Source: CAUZFZ01 sp963579025
Lineage (GTDB): Bacteria; Planctomycetota; Planctomycetia; Planctomycetales; Planctomycetaceae
Reading direction: 5' to 3'
DNA length: 64,000 nucleotides
Assembly (NCBI GenBank): GCA_963579025.1
Contig: CAUZFZ010000006.1
Coordinates: 62,001 to 126,000 of the forward strand
The translations under genes were made by a program, and so were the position numbers. A model generated the notes under the pieces. The model did no database searches and had not been told where the DNA came from. It worked only from the letters and a program-made list of their open reading frames with translations. This document shows positions 44,856 to 54,277 of this stretch, piece by piece; position 1 is the first letter of the stretch, and the number at the start of each line of letters is the position of its first letter.

Positions 44856-46193
44856 CTACGACAGCCCGGATAATGTTCCCGTGCTGTCCCCCAGACGTTC
44901 AACGTCGACTTCCATCCGGTTCAGTAGAGAAACCCACAAGTTGCTGATTGGAGTTTCGTTCTGGAATCGGATGTGGCGACCTGTATCGAGCGTCCCGCAA
45001 CCGCCGCCCGCAACAAGGACGGGCAGGTCATCGTGGTTGTGGCGGTTGCCGTCAGAATTGGCACTGCCGTAAGCGATCATCGAATGATCCAGCAGCGTGC
45101 CGTCACCTTCTGACACTGAATTCAACCTGTCCAGCAGGTAGGCCAGTTGCGTGGTGTGAAAGACATTGATCTTCGCGATCTTCTCTTTCTTGTCGGCGTT
45201 GTTTCCATGATGCGACAGGTCGTGGTGACCTTCCTTCACGTCAATAAACGGATAAGGCTTGTTGCTGCCTTCGTTCGCCAGCACGAACGTGCAGACTCGC
45301 GTAACATCCGTCTGCCATGCGAGCACCAGCAGGTCACACATCAGTCGGATGTGTTCCTCGAAACTCGTCGGAATCCCAGCCGGTGCCGGGTAGTCCGGCG
45401 TCTCAATCGGCGGCAGGTTTGCTGCTCGTTCGATCCGCAGCTCGATGTCACGAACGGATGCCAGGTACTCGTCCAGCTTGCGCACATCGTTCGCCCCAAG
45501 CTTGCCCGCCAGATCGCGCGAGTCCTCACGTACGAAGTCGAGAATGCTGCGACGTCGTCGGTCACGTTTCTCGCGATCGGCACTCGGCACGGTCGAGAAC
45601 ATGCGCTCAAAGACCAGCTTCGGGTTGACCTCTTTTGGCAATGGCTGAGTCGCCGACTTCCACGCCATCGTCGACGAATAAACGCATGAGTAACCCGAGT
45701 CACAATTACCGGCCATCGCTCCGGATTCGGTGCCGATTTCAAGTGACGGCAGTCGCGTCTGTGCACCAACACGTGCGGCGGCTACCTGGTCGACCGAGAT
45801 ACCATTTCGAATGTCTGTTCCGTCTGTCTTCTTCGGGTGGGCACCCGTCAGGAACGCTGCCAGCGCGCGGGCGTGATCTCCACCGCCATCCCCATGCGAA
45901 CGAGCACCGTCTGCGGTCAGTCCGGTCAGCAGCATCAGCTTTTCGCGATGCGCTGCCAGTGGCTTGAGAATCCTCTTGATGTCGAACTCTCGCCCCTCTT
46001 TCTCGGGCGTCCAGTCGACCATGTTCTTGCCGTTAGGCACATACAGAAACGCCACACGGTTCGGAGCGGCCTCGTCGGCCTGCTTTGCGTTGGCCCACGA
46101 AGTCTGTAAACCCATCGCGTCCAGCCACGGCAATGCCAGTGTGAAGCCCGTGCCACGCAGCACAGTGCGTCGAGAGAGTTGTCGGTTGAGCAT
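44856..46193 (-). CDS. DUF1552 family protein with Tat-type signal
   Basis: This 445-residue protein starts at ATG 46193. The start gives MLNRQLSRRTVLRGTG, a twin-arginine-type signal with hydrophobic run FTLALPWLDAM. Family features are VAFLYVPNGKNMVDWTP, LLTGLTADGARSHGDGGGDHARALAAFLTGAHP and GISVDQVAA near the front, and ERMFSTVP and SHHGNNADKKEKIAKIN later. It resembles DUF1501 in fold and often sits beside a DUF1592/PSD gene, which is absent here. It converges on the DUF1501 gene 65 bases away. Codons upstream to 46397 lack coding character. Confidence 0.92.
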   Translation of the reverse strand: MLNRQLSRRTVLRGTGFTLALPWLDAMGLQTSWANAKQADEAAPNRVAFLYVPNGKNMVDWTPEKEGREFDIKRILKPLAAHREKLMLLTGLTADGARSHGDGGGDHARALAAFLTGAHPKKTDGTDIRNGISVDQVAAARVGAQTRLPSLEIGTESGAMAGNCDSGYSCVYSSTMAWKSATQPLPKEVNPKLVFERMFSTVPSADREKRDRRRRSILDFVREDSRDLAGKLGANDVRKLDEYLASVRDIELRIERAANLPPIETPDYPAPAGIPTSFEEHIRLMCDLLVLAWQTDVTRVCTFVLANEGSNKPYPFIDVKEGHHDLSHHGNNADKKEKIAKINVFHTTQLAYLLDRLNSVSEGDGTLLDHSMIAYGSANSDGNRHNHDDLPVLVAGGGCGTLDTGRHIRFQNETPISNLWVSLLNRMEVDVERLGDSTGTLSGLS

Positions 46194-46475
46194 GGCGGGA
46201 TCTTTCGCACAGCGTGGCGAATCAGTCAGGTCGATTTCGTGACTGACCGCAAACTGAAGGGGAGAACCGTGAGCGAGGAACGTCCTGCGGCAGGAAGAAC
46301 TGGTGGGACGAACATGTTGACACGATTCCGACCGGAACGGCAAGAGACGTCGCGTTTCGTCATTGACGGCCTGGACGCATTCCGTCGGCAGGAACAAGCT
46401 TTGCGCAGTTCCGGCAGCGGCTGAGCGACCGTGCCAGAACGACGCGGTGCTTGTTCCGGCCTACACTTGAATCGC

Positions 46476-49400
46476 TCATTCCGGCAGGTCGCTGACCAGG
46501 ATCTTGCGATAGGCGATGCCACCAGCGGCGCCGTCAAGGCAAACGTAGCCTCGGTCCGGCACCGTCTCGCTGACAAGCTGCGTTTCCAGCACCTTGCGAC
46601 CGTTGACGCGTACCGTCATCTGATCGCCGATGACGCGCAACAGCAGTGTGTTCCACTCACCCGCCGGTTTGACGGCGTTTTCGTCCGGAGCAGACTCTCC
46701 CAGCAGCGAACCGGTGCAGTACTGATCAGGCGCGATTCCGTAGTCGTTCGCGAGCTGAAGCTTGAACGCATAATCCAGAAGATTGCCGTCGCCTGGATAG
46801 TGGAAGTAAACACCGCCCTGGGCGGTCGCCGCGTTGACCGTCATCCATTCGAGAGACAGCTCCAGATTGCCGTACTGCTTGCCCGAAACCAGCAGCGCCC
46901 CGTTGGCTCGCTCAAGCGCCGCCGTATACGTGTTGTCTTCGATCTTCCATTGCCGCCCACCGCGCGGAGTCCACTTCAGAAACGAATACAGCTTCTGCTC
47001 CATAGCCGCTGCTTCCGGAGCCACCGGAGTGTCTCGCCCCAGCGCCAACACCTCGTTCAGGAACGCGACGCCTCGACCGAAGTTGTCGCGGTCAAACTCG
47101 GCCTGTGCCTGCACCAGCTTGCGCCGACCAAGACGTTCAGAGAATCCCAGTGCCAGGTCTCCCGCGCGCTCGCGCCGCTGATCCCGCAGCCGATCAATCG
47201 CCTGACCGTCGTATTGCAGGAAGGCTGCAAACAGGTATTGAGCTTCGGCGTCATCTTTGTCGGCCACGGCGTCAAACAGACCGGTCATCTCAGTCGGCGG
47301 GAGTTCGTACAACTTACGGGCGACGCGCGTCGTGCCGCGCAGGCCGATGATTTCGCCATCTGCGTATTCGATAAACTGCAACCGCAATGTACCGAGTCGC
47401 AGGTCATCACCACGTTTGACCTTCATCAGTGCTTCTTCCAGCTTCTTCCAGAACGCTCGCACAGTCGCCAGATCGTTGGCATCCCACTTGAGCTGATCGG
47501 CGAACGTCTGCATGGCCACGTTGGTCTTTGCGTTCCGGAGCAGGCCCTCGGCGGCTTCGTAGTTCCGGATGCCCATCAGAGAAACGAAGCTCTCCCAATG
47601 AGACGTGTAAGGGAGCGGGAGCGAGCGAGGATCGACCGGTTTGGGCTTGGGTTCGGTCTCTACTGGCTTATCGGGCTCGGGATCGACTTCCTCAACCATG
47701 ACGACCGCTGCCTTTGGCGGAATGCTCTTGCCACGCGGAATGACTCCCCATTGTGGTCCATCCGACAACTTGACCATGTAAAGGTCGCCACCTGCCTGCG
47801 GGTCGTCGCAGTAGTACATCCACTGCTCGTCGCTACTGACGAAATACTGCCGGTGCCGCGAACTTGGTTTGTAGTTTTCCAGTTCAAGCTCGCCGATGAC
47901 TTTGTCCTCGATGAACTTCGCGGTCACTGACGTGCGCCGATGGCGTGTCAGCTTGCCGTCAGCGAACACGTACTGGCGCAATCCGTCACGCGATAGACAC
48001 GGATGAATCCCCGGCATGCTGACTCGCAGAGTCTTACCGAATTCCTGATCGCGATTGTCCCGGCCCGAGGCCAGTGTCCGCGTGAGTCCCTGCGCCGTCT
48101 CGACCCAGTAGATCCTCAGTCCGTCACCCAGCATCTGGGCTGAGATCCAGCTCGGCGCGAGACTCTTACTGTGCCGCAGCGGCTCCTTGTCGATGAAATC
48201 GCTCAGCGGATTCTCCCGAGAGAGCGCCATCAAGCGGGCCTTTTCGGGAATGGCGTAGATGACGAAGAGAGCATCATCGGTCGCACACGGTGAACCTGGG
48301 ATATCAGCGTCGCGGGCCATGATCTGAGGCTCGTCAAACTGATGCAGAGGTGACAGTCGAGTCGAAACAAAGATGCCGCGTCCATCCGCGCGGTCGCCCG
48401 CGAACCAGATCGAAAGTCGGTCCGGAGTGACATACGGGTCGAACTCCGGACGGTTTGAGTTGACGGTTTCCAATGGAACGGAGACGCCGACTTCCGCATT
48501 GAGCAGTGGCGCCTTCAACACGTCGCTGCCACCCGCGTCGATTCGGTCCTGCTGAGGCTTCAGCTCGACTTCGCTGTCTTCAGAGACTTCCACGACTCGT
48601 GTCACATCAAACCAGCCCTCGCGAAACACGGTCACACTGCGAGCCCCGGCCTGAGCAGTCACCGCGCATGGAGTTGTCGCCAACTCTCCTTCCGCGTCGC
48701 GCACGGGCTCGCCGTCAATCAGCACGTGGAAGCCCTCTTCCGGGGTATAGACCCGGACCATCCCCGTCGCGAAGGTGACCGGAGGGAGTGTCGTCGGTGT
48801 TGTCGGTCCATTGCCGCCCTGGGCAGTGCCTCCACCGGCCAGGTCAGGATCAACCGGATTCCCTTTTGGAATGAAGGGAATTGTGATTGCAAGCAGAATG
48901 CCGACCATCACGGCACCAGCCCCGGCTTTAATCAGCATACGTACCTTCGGCGGCTGAGCACCGAGCCAGACAAGAGCTCTTGATGGCTGCCGGCCCAGCC
49001 CGACGAATCTGCTGCCGAGCCACGCAAACGGGATCGCAATCAGTTGGCGAACCTTTACCAGGACCCGCTTGATGGCACCAGGCGAAGTCGGTTCCGGCTC
49101 GGTGACTGTAATGCTCGCAAGGTCCGCAGCGCCCAGATTCGCAAGGTCCTCCGCGGGCGTTGTCGGCTGCTGCTCGGGGACTGGCTCGGTCGTGTCGTCA
49201 GACACAGTCTGCTCGACAGGTCCGGCGGCTTTCGATTTGCTCGGAGCCACGTACGCCGCCACTGCGTAGCGTCGGCCTGCTCCATCCTGATAGTCGCGGA
49301 TCAGTAGCCGCTGTTCATCGAACGTGACTTTGTGCTTGCGGCACCATGCCCCAACAGATTTCTGGACAGACGTTTCCAATCCGGACTTGTCGCCGTCCGG

Positions 49401-49607
49401 CCAATCCTGGGCAGCGGCCACGACGGACCGTGATTTGGAGAAATCCAGCCCATCAGTGCCGTTGCGAAATTCCTCCGCAAGAGCCTGAGCACTTTCCGTT
49501 GGATCGAATCCAGCGCCGAGAACGAAAAGTACACGGCATCGACGAACTTTTGAGCGGGGGCTGACATTCGATCGGCCGGCATCGGACCGGCCCGCTTCGA
49601 CAGACAT
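46476..49607 (-). CDS. Membrane protein with PEGA domain and C-terminal DUF1080 (3-keto-disaccharide hydrolase-like) domain
   Basis: The 1043-residue protein has an unrecognised N-terminal part (about 20-120) and a Pro/Glu-rich linker. One membrane helix lies near 225-247 (GAGAVMVGILLAITIPFI). A PEGA-type beta domain follows at about 282-345 (GFHVLIDGEPV, REGWFDVTRVVEV). The next 300 residues look like TolB/PD40-type blades (EFDPYVTPDRLSIWFAGDR). After a helical region, the last 170 residues form a DUF1080 jelly roll (GNLELSLEWMTVNAATAQGG). The orientation should put the N-terminus inside the cell. It is a combination of domains seen separately in planctomycetes; no activity can be assigned. 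Confidence 0.75.
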   Translation of the reverse strand: MSVEAGRSDAGRSNVSPRSKVRRCRVLFVLGAGFDPTESAQALAEEFRNGTDGLDFSKSRSVVAAAQDWPDGDKSGLETSVQKSVGAWCRKHKVTFDEQRLLIRDYQDGAGRRYAVAAYVAPSKSKAAGPVEQTVSDDTTEPVPEQQPTTPAEDLANLGAADLASITVTEPEPTSPGAIKRVLVKVRQLIAIPFAWLGSRFVGLGRQPSRALVWLGAQPPKVRMLIKAGAGAVMVGILLAITIPFIPKGNPVDPDLAGGGTAQGGNGPTTPTTLPPVTFATGMVRVYTPEEGFHVLIDGEPVRDAEGELATTPCAVTAQAGARSVTVFREGWFDVTRVVEVSEDSEVELKPQQDRIDAGGSDVLKAPLLNAEVGVSVPLETVNSNRPEFDPYVTPDRLSIWFAGDRADGRGIFVSTRLSPLHQFDEPQIMARDADIPGSPCATDDALFVIYAIPEKARLMALSRENPLSDFIDKEPLRHSKSLAPSWISAQMLGDGLRIYWVETAQGLTRTLASGRDNRDQEFGKTLRVSMPGIHPCLSRDGLRQYVFADGKLTRHRRTSVTAKFIEDKVIGELELENYKPSSRHRQYFVSSDEQWMYYCDDPQAGGDLYMVKLSDGPQWGVIPRGKSIPPKAAVVMVEEVDPEPDKPVETEPKPKPVDPRSLPLPYTSHWESFVSLMGIRNYEAAEGLLRNAKTNVAMQTFADQLKWDANDLATVRAFWKKLEEALMKVKRGDDLRLGTLRLQFIEYADGEIIGLRGTTRVARKLYELPPTEMTGLFDAVADKDDAEAQYLFAAFLQYDGQAIDRLRDQRRERAGDLALGFSERLGRRKLVQAQAEFDRDNFGRGVAFLNEVLALGRDTPVAPEAAAMEQKLYSFLKWTPRGGRQWKIEDNTYTAALERANGALLVSGKQYGNLELSLEWMTVNAATAQGGVYFHYPGDGNLLDYAFKLQLANDYGIAPDQYCTGSLLGESAPDENAVKPAGEWNTLLLRVIGDQMTVRVNGRKVLETQLVSETVPDRGYVCLDGAAGGIAYRKILVSDLPE

Positions 49608-50180
49608 AGGGCTTCAGCTCCGTCGCTTAAGGAGTGCGGTCGGGCGACAGGCACGTGGCGTGGCCACGTGCCACGCACACGCGGAGATTACCAGTCCATG
49701 AAACTCTCAGGACAGTCTGAGTCCTGATTCACCCGACCGAAATCGCGGATCTGAGTCGGTATCTCGCGATGACTGGACAATCCGGGTACCAGAAACCGCC
49801 CTCGCGACCCACACCGCGTACGTGCCCGGGCAACGGGTCATCGACCATGACCCCCGAATCGGCACAATTCCATTCGCTGAATTACTACTTCCCGTCAGAC
49901 GACATGAATTACACTTAACACATTATTTCCACACAGGTTACAGCACATGCAACAGCCTCGATTAGCTCTCGAAGAGGGCTGGAGACTGGAAATGTCGCAG
50001 ATTCCAACGAACCTGCTGCCAGCAATTCGGATAAGTGCAGTGACTGACGAGGGATGCGGGCAACGCGAGCGGGGGCCGGAACGAGTCCTCACCCCCACTG
50101 TCCCTTTGTTGCCGAGTTTAGTTGCCGTAGACTGGCGAGTCAGACTTTTCACAGCCCTTCAAGGAATAAGGTAGACAGAG
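49608..50180. other. Gene-free 570-base region upstream of second DUF1501 gene
   Basis: The region separates the minus-strand PEGA/DUF1080 gene from the plus-strand DUF1501 gene. It contains the palindrome at 49650-49672 and, around 49872-49940, the most AT-rich stretch of this part, a plausible promoter zone. Short frames in it have no coding character. Confidence 0.5.
49650..49672. repeat. Near-perfect palindrome ggcacgtggc/gccacgtgcc
   Basis: Ten-base arms at 49650-49659 and 49663-49672 are exact complements with a three-base loop. The palindrome lies about 45 bases from the minus-strand start of the PEGA/DUF1080 gene. It could be a small REP-like unit or a protein-binding site. Confidence 0.6.
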
Positions 50181-51506
50181 ATGCATCTTCCCACACCCGG
50201 AGACATGTCGCGACGTCACTTCATGCGACATATGGCTGGTGCTGCAGCGACGCTGCCCGCAATGAACTTTATCAGTCATGTGCGAGCCAACGCTGCCCAG
50301 GTCAAGAAAAACAAGAAGGCCTGTATCCTGATGTGGATGGGCGGTGGACCGCCGACGATCGACCTCTGGGATTTGAAACCAGGCTCTAGGAACGGTGGCG
50401 AATTCAGCCCAATCGACACGGCTGCCCCCGGCGTCCAGATCAGCGAACATCTGCCGAAGACAGCTCAGGTTTTCGACAAACTCTCCATCGTTCGCTCGAT
50501 GAGTACACGCGAAGCTGATCATGGCCGCGGCCGCTACTTCATGCACACGGGATTCGTCCCGAATCCTACGGTTGTGCATCCGACCTTTGGTTCGGTTGTC
50601 AGCCACGAACTCGGAACACCGCGTTCGGATAGCGGCGACCTTGAGATTCCGGCTTTCGTTTCGATCAACGCCCCGAGTGGCAGCCCGGGATTCATGGGAA
50701 CGGCAAATGCTCCGTTCGTCGTGGACTCCAACGGCAACATTCGCAACGCCGATATGGGCGATCTGGGTCGTGACCGACTCGGACAGCGTCTGCGGATGCT
50801 GGACGTGGTCGAGACCAACTTCATTCGCTCCAACCGCGGTGAATTGGCTCAGGACCATAAGAACATCTACACGAAGGCCGTCAACCTGATGACCTCCGAG
50901 CAGATGAAGGCATTCAAGGTCGAGGAAGAAGACCCGGCCACGATTGCTGCCTACACCAACGCGACTCCTGTTGGGGGTGCGGCTGGTGCCATGGGAATGG
51001 GTGGCAATGGATTCGGTCGCGGCCTGTTGATGGCCCGTCGCCTAGTCGAAGCCGGCGTTCCATTCATCGAAGTCGGCCTCGGTGGCTGGGACCTGCACAA
51101 CAACGTCTTCCAGACTTTGTCGCAGCAGCGTCTGCCAGTCCTTGACGCCGGAATCTCAGCCCTCGTCACAGATTTGACTCAGCGGGGCATGATTGATGAC
51201 GTCTCACTCGTCTGGATGGGTGAGTTTGCTCGTACGCCGCGAATCAACCAGAACGTCGGTCGCGATCACTGGGCCGCGAGCTGGAGTGTGATGGTCGGCG
51301 GCGGTGGGCTGAACAACGGCCAGGCCGTTGGTGCAACCGATCAGGATGGCACTTCCTGTGTCACCAAGACCTACCTGCCGGGTGATATCTGGGCCACCGT
51401 CGCTCACGCGATGGGTATCCCGTCCACGACCGTTCACACGTCAAAGAACGGTCGTCCAATGAAGGTCGCCAACGGCGGCACCCCAATTAAGGAGCTGATC
51501 GGCTAA
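50181..51506 (+). CDS. DUF1501 family protein with Tat signal (second copy)
   Basis: The 441-residue protein begins with a twin-arginine signal (SRRHFMRHM, hydrophobic AGAAATLPAMNF). DUF1501 marks are ILMWMGGGPPTIDLWDLKP, HLPKTAQVFDKLSIVRSMSTREADHGRG, and the C-terminal VWMGEFARTPRINQNVGRDHW with GATDQDGTS. It lacks the usual upstream DUF1549/DUF1553 gene. Instead a terminator follows, then an ECF sigma gene and a DUF1549/DUF1553 gene. The three may work together although they are not one transcript. The ATG at 50181 is preceded by an aaggaataagg purine stretch. Confidence 0.93.
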   Translation: MHLPTPGDMSRRHFMRHMAGAAATLPAMNFISHVRANAAQVKKNKKACILMWMGGGPPTIDLWDLKPGSRNGGEFSPIDTAAPGVQISEHLPKTAQVFDKLSIVRSMSTREADHGRGRYFMHTGFVPNPTVVHPTFGSVVSHELGTPRSDSGDLEIPAFVSINAPSGSPGFMGTANAPFVVDSNGNIRNADMGDLGRDRLGQRLRMLDVVETNFIRSNRGELAQDHKNIYTKAVNLMTSEQMKAFKVEEEDPATIAAYTNATPVGGAAGAMGMGGNGFGRGLLMARRLVEAGVPFIEVGLGGWDLHNNVFQTLSQQRLPVLDAGISALVTDLTQRGMIDDVSLVWMGEFARTPRINQNVGRDHWAASWSVMVGGGGLNNGQAVGATDQDGTSCVTKTYLPGDIWATVAHAMGIPSTTVHTSKNGRPMKVANGGTPIKELIG

Positions 51507-51536
51507 GCCGAGCGGCCTCCAAACGGATTGAACTTC

Positions 51537-51571
51537 CACGCGGGAGCCGCATTGGCTTCCGCGTGTTTTTT
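51537..51571 (+). terminator. Rho-independent terminator after the DUF1501 gene
   Basis: A 12-base stem (cacgcgggagcc at 51537-51548, ggcttccgcgtg at 51554-51565, one G-U pair) with loop gcatt is followed by six T. It ends the DUF1501 transcript 30 bases after the stop and insulates the sigma factor gene. Confidence 0.88.
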
Positions 51572-51628
51572 GGCAGCAGGGCGTAGCTCGTTGGACTAGT
51601 AGAAAGCTCCGGCCTGCACAGGGATTTG

Positions 51629-52189
51629 ATGACTGCTCCCGTGACGTCGTCTTCAGAGAATTCGATTCCGTCGCGTCCGAGTGAGGAGTTCGTGCAACTC
51701 TTCAGCAGGAGCCAGCGTCGGATCTATCTGCATGTCCTCGGCCAGGTCGGCAACCCCGATCATGCCGACGACATTCTCCAGGAAACGAACGTTGTTATCT
51801 GGAGCAAGTTTGACCGTTTTGAGCTCGGCACGAACTTCATTGCGTGGTCTTTTCAAATCGCCAATTACGAAGTACTGAAGTACCGGGACAAACGACGATC
51901 CAACAAACTGGTGTTTTCTGACGACATTCTGGAATCACTGGCAACAGAGTCTGAGGAGCAGCAGGACGACCTTGACCTGAGACGTTCGGCCCTCCGGGAG
52001 TGCATTAAGAAACTGCGACCTGGGGACCGAGAGTTAATTGAAACGTGTTACGCCCCGGGCAGCAGTGGCCGGGACCTGGCGGCGGATCTGGGACGTCCGA
52101 GTAATTCGGTTTATCAGTCGATTGGCCGTATTCGGAAGGCACTCTTCGAGTGCGTAAGTCGACATCTCACCACGGAGGCGGGCCGTTGA
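51629..52189 (+). CDS. ECF-family RNA polymerase sigma factor (second)
   Basis: The 186-residue protein has a sigma-2 domain at about 20-90 (RRIYLHVLGQVGNPDHADDILQETNVVIW, then FIAWSFQIANYEVLKYRDKRR) and a sigma-4 helix-turn-helix at about 120-175 (LRPGDRELIETCY, RDLAADLGRPSNSVYQSIGRIRKAL). This is the form typical of planctomycete and verrucomicrobial ECF factors next to FecR-like regulators. Its stop overlaps the TTG start of the next gene (TTGA), so the factor and its likely anti-sigma partner are made together. The start is ATG 51629, one codon into the frame. Confidence 0.93.
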   Translation: MTAPVTSSSENSIPSRPSEEFVQLFSRSQRRIYLHVLGQVGNPDHADDILQETNVVIWSKFDRFELGTNFIAWSFQIANYEVLKYRDKRRSNKLVFSDDILESLATESEEQQDDLDLRRSALRECIKKLRPGDRELIETCYAPGSSGRDLAADLGRPSNSVYQSIGRIRKALFECVSRHLTTEAGR

Positions 52190-54273
52190 GCAGCCTGACC
52201 GAGACATACGCGACGCTGATCGAGTTGATCGAGCTGCAGGTTGAGAATCGTATCTCGCGCCAGCAGTTTCATCAGCTCGAACACTTCATTCGCGACGACG
52301 CTGCAGCCCGTCGGGTCTACCGAGAGTACATGGACCTGCACGGTGTCCTGCATTGGGATACAGCTCGCACCGGCGATCAGCCGCTGACGCCACCTGTATT
52401 CACACAGCCGGCTCGTCGAATCTCAACCCATAAGATGGTGGCAGCAGTGATAACCGTCGCCGCCGTGGTCGTTGTCGCTGGACTGGTGACCGTCTTCAAT
52501 CAACCTGCCGACCCGGCGGGGAACCAACTCGCCGAGGACGATCGGCAGCCTGTCGAGGCGGGTGTTGACGGCGGCGCGCCCGTGTCAAACGTCGGTAGTC
52601 CGTCTGGCCCTGTCACGCCAAACGAGGCTGTTGCCGTGTCAACGCCTTCGTTAGACCGACCTCACAATTCAATACCTGGTGTAACAGTTGAGGACTTCGG
52701 TCCGTCCGTGGACCCCAGCCCCGTGATATTGAGTCATGATACCGCGGGAGATTTAAATTCTGTTGTTGCGCTCATCAACACCCGGATTCGCCAGGCGTGG
52801 GTCGACAACGAAGTTTCCCCGTCGGATATGGCTGATGATTCCGAGTGGTTGCGTCGAGTGTTTCTTGACGTCGTTGGCCACATCCCGACTGCAGAACAGG
52901 TGAACGATTTCCTTGCCGACAAGTCCGATGACAAGCGCAGTCGAGTCCTTGATGAACTGCTTGATGACGAGGACTATGTCCGGAACTGGTCGACCGTCTG
53001 GACGAACCTGCTGATTGGGCGATCCAATCCGCGTGGTGTCGATCGGCCGTCGCTGCAGAGATATCTCCGCGATGCCTTTGCTCACAACCGGTCATGGAAT
53101 GAAGTTGTTGGTGAATTCATCGCGGCTTCGGGGCGCCCGGAGGAAAACGGTGCCGCGAACTTCCTGCTGGCTCATGTGAATGATCAGGCGGTCCCCGCGA
53201 CGGCGATCACCGCTCGCCTGTTTCTGGGTTTGCAGATTCAATGTACCCAGTGCCACGACCACCCGTACAACGACTGGAAGCAGAACCACTTTTGGGCGTT
53301 CAACAGCTTCTTTCAGCAGGTCGACGTTAAGGGTACGGCGCTGGTCGACGAACCTGTCTACGATGCGACCTATTACGAAACCCGTCAGGGCATCCTGCAG
53401 GCGACGTATCCCGGTTGGGAGAATGTCAGTCTGGGTTCGGAGCTGAAAGGTGAGGACGTCAACCTGCGATCTGAACTGGCGAGCCTTCTGACGTCTGGTG
53501 AAAAACCGCAGCTTGCCCGGGCTTTCGTCAATCGCATGTGGAAGCACTTCACGGGAGCGGCGTTCACGCCCACTGTTGACGACATGGGACCGCATGTCGC
53601 TGTTTCGCACCCACAGTTGCTTGACGGCCTGAGTCGGGATTTCGTGCGTAGCGGATACGATGTGAAACGGCTGATTCGCGGTATCTGTCGATCGGACCTT
53701 TACAACCTGACCAGCCAGGCAACGGAAGACAATCGCGAGCTGGATGATCCGTCGATCGGACTCGATCCACTCTTTTCCCGCGCCTACGTGAAATCGATGA
53801 CAGTCGAGCAGTTATTTGATTCCCTGTTAATCGCCACCCAGGCGAGTGATGTCTTCGGTTCGGACTGGGATGCCGCTGAAAAGCAGCGTCAGGACTGGCT
53901 GCAGCAATTCGTCATGGCGTTCAACACAGACGAGAACGACGAGGCGGACCTGTTCAACGGTACGATCTCTCAGGCTCTGATGATGATGAACAGTGAACTG
54001 GTTCGCCGCGCAGTAGCGGGTCGAGGTGCTTTTCTCGACAAAGCATCGCGGCGAGGTCGAAACACCGGTGAATCGGATCAGATCGAGGAAATCTCGCTGG
54101 CCGCTCTGTCGCGGCGTCCAAGTCGCGAGGAATTGACGGCCGTTCGTCGGCTGATTGCAGAAAACGTCAGCAGCCGTCCCACGGGTGTGGACGCTGTCAC
54201 TGCTCGCCGGGCGAGCATGCAGGACCTTTTCTGGGCGTACCTGAATTCGAATGAGTTCATTCTGATTCACTGA
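52186..54273 (+). CDS. Fusion of FecR/anti-sigma-like N-terminus, membrane helix and DUF1549/DUF1553 ectodomain
   Basis: The 695-residue protein starts at a TTG that overlaps the stop of the sigma gene, with ggaggcggg just upstream. Residues about 5-60 resemble the cytoplasmic anti-sigma segment of planctomycete FecR-like proteins (LIELQVENRISRQQF, then FIRDDAAARRVYREYMDLHGVL). A membrane helix follows at 83-105. Outside the membrane, DUF1549 (about 195-385) has the CTQCHDHPYNDW motif, and DUF1553 (about 430-690) has LARAFVNRMWKHFTG. There is no separate cytochrome domain. The reading is an anti-sigma factor whose outer part is a PSD1 module, so substrate or redox state might control the sigma factor. 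That coupling is inference. Confidence 0.85.
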   Translation: MSSLTETYATLIELIELQVENRISRQQFHQLEHFIRDDAAARRVYREYMDLHGVLHWDTARTGDQPLTPPVFTQPARRISTHKMVAAVITVAAVVVVAGLVTVFNQPADPAGNQLAEDDRQPVEAGVDGGAPVSNVGSPSGPVTPNEAVAVSTPSLDRPHNSIPGVTVEDFGPSVDPSPVILSHDTAGDLNSVVALINTRIRQAWVDNEVSPSDMADDSEWLRRVFLDVVGHIPTAEQVNDFLADKSDDKRSRVLDELLDDEDYVRNWSTVWTNLLIGRSNPRGVDRPSLQRYLRDAFAHNRSWNEVVGEFIAASGRPEENGAANFLLAHVNDQAVPATAITARLFLGLQIQCTQCHDHPYNDWKQNHFWAFNSFFQQVDVKGTALVDEPVYDATYYETRQGILQATYPGWENVSLGSELKGEDVNLRSELASLLTSGEKPQLARAFVNRMWKHFTGAAFTPTVDDMGPHVAVSHPQLLDGLSRDFVRSGYDVKRLIRGICRSDLYNLTSQATEDNRELDDPSIGLDPLFSRAYVKSMTVEQLFDSLLIATQASDVFGSDWDAAEKQRQDWLQQFVMAFNTDENDEADLFNGTISQALMMMNSELVRRAVAGRGAFLDKASRRGRNTGESDQIEEISLAALSRRPSREELTAVRRLIAENVSSRPTGVDAVTARRASMQDLFWAYLNSNEFILIH

Positions 54274-54277
54274 GCCG

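Noticed and set aside
46431..47930. 499-residue plus-strand frame
   Set aside because: It is antisense to the PEGA/DUF1080 gene, which has recognisable domains in the other direction.
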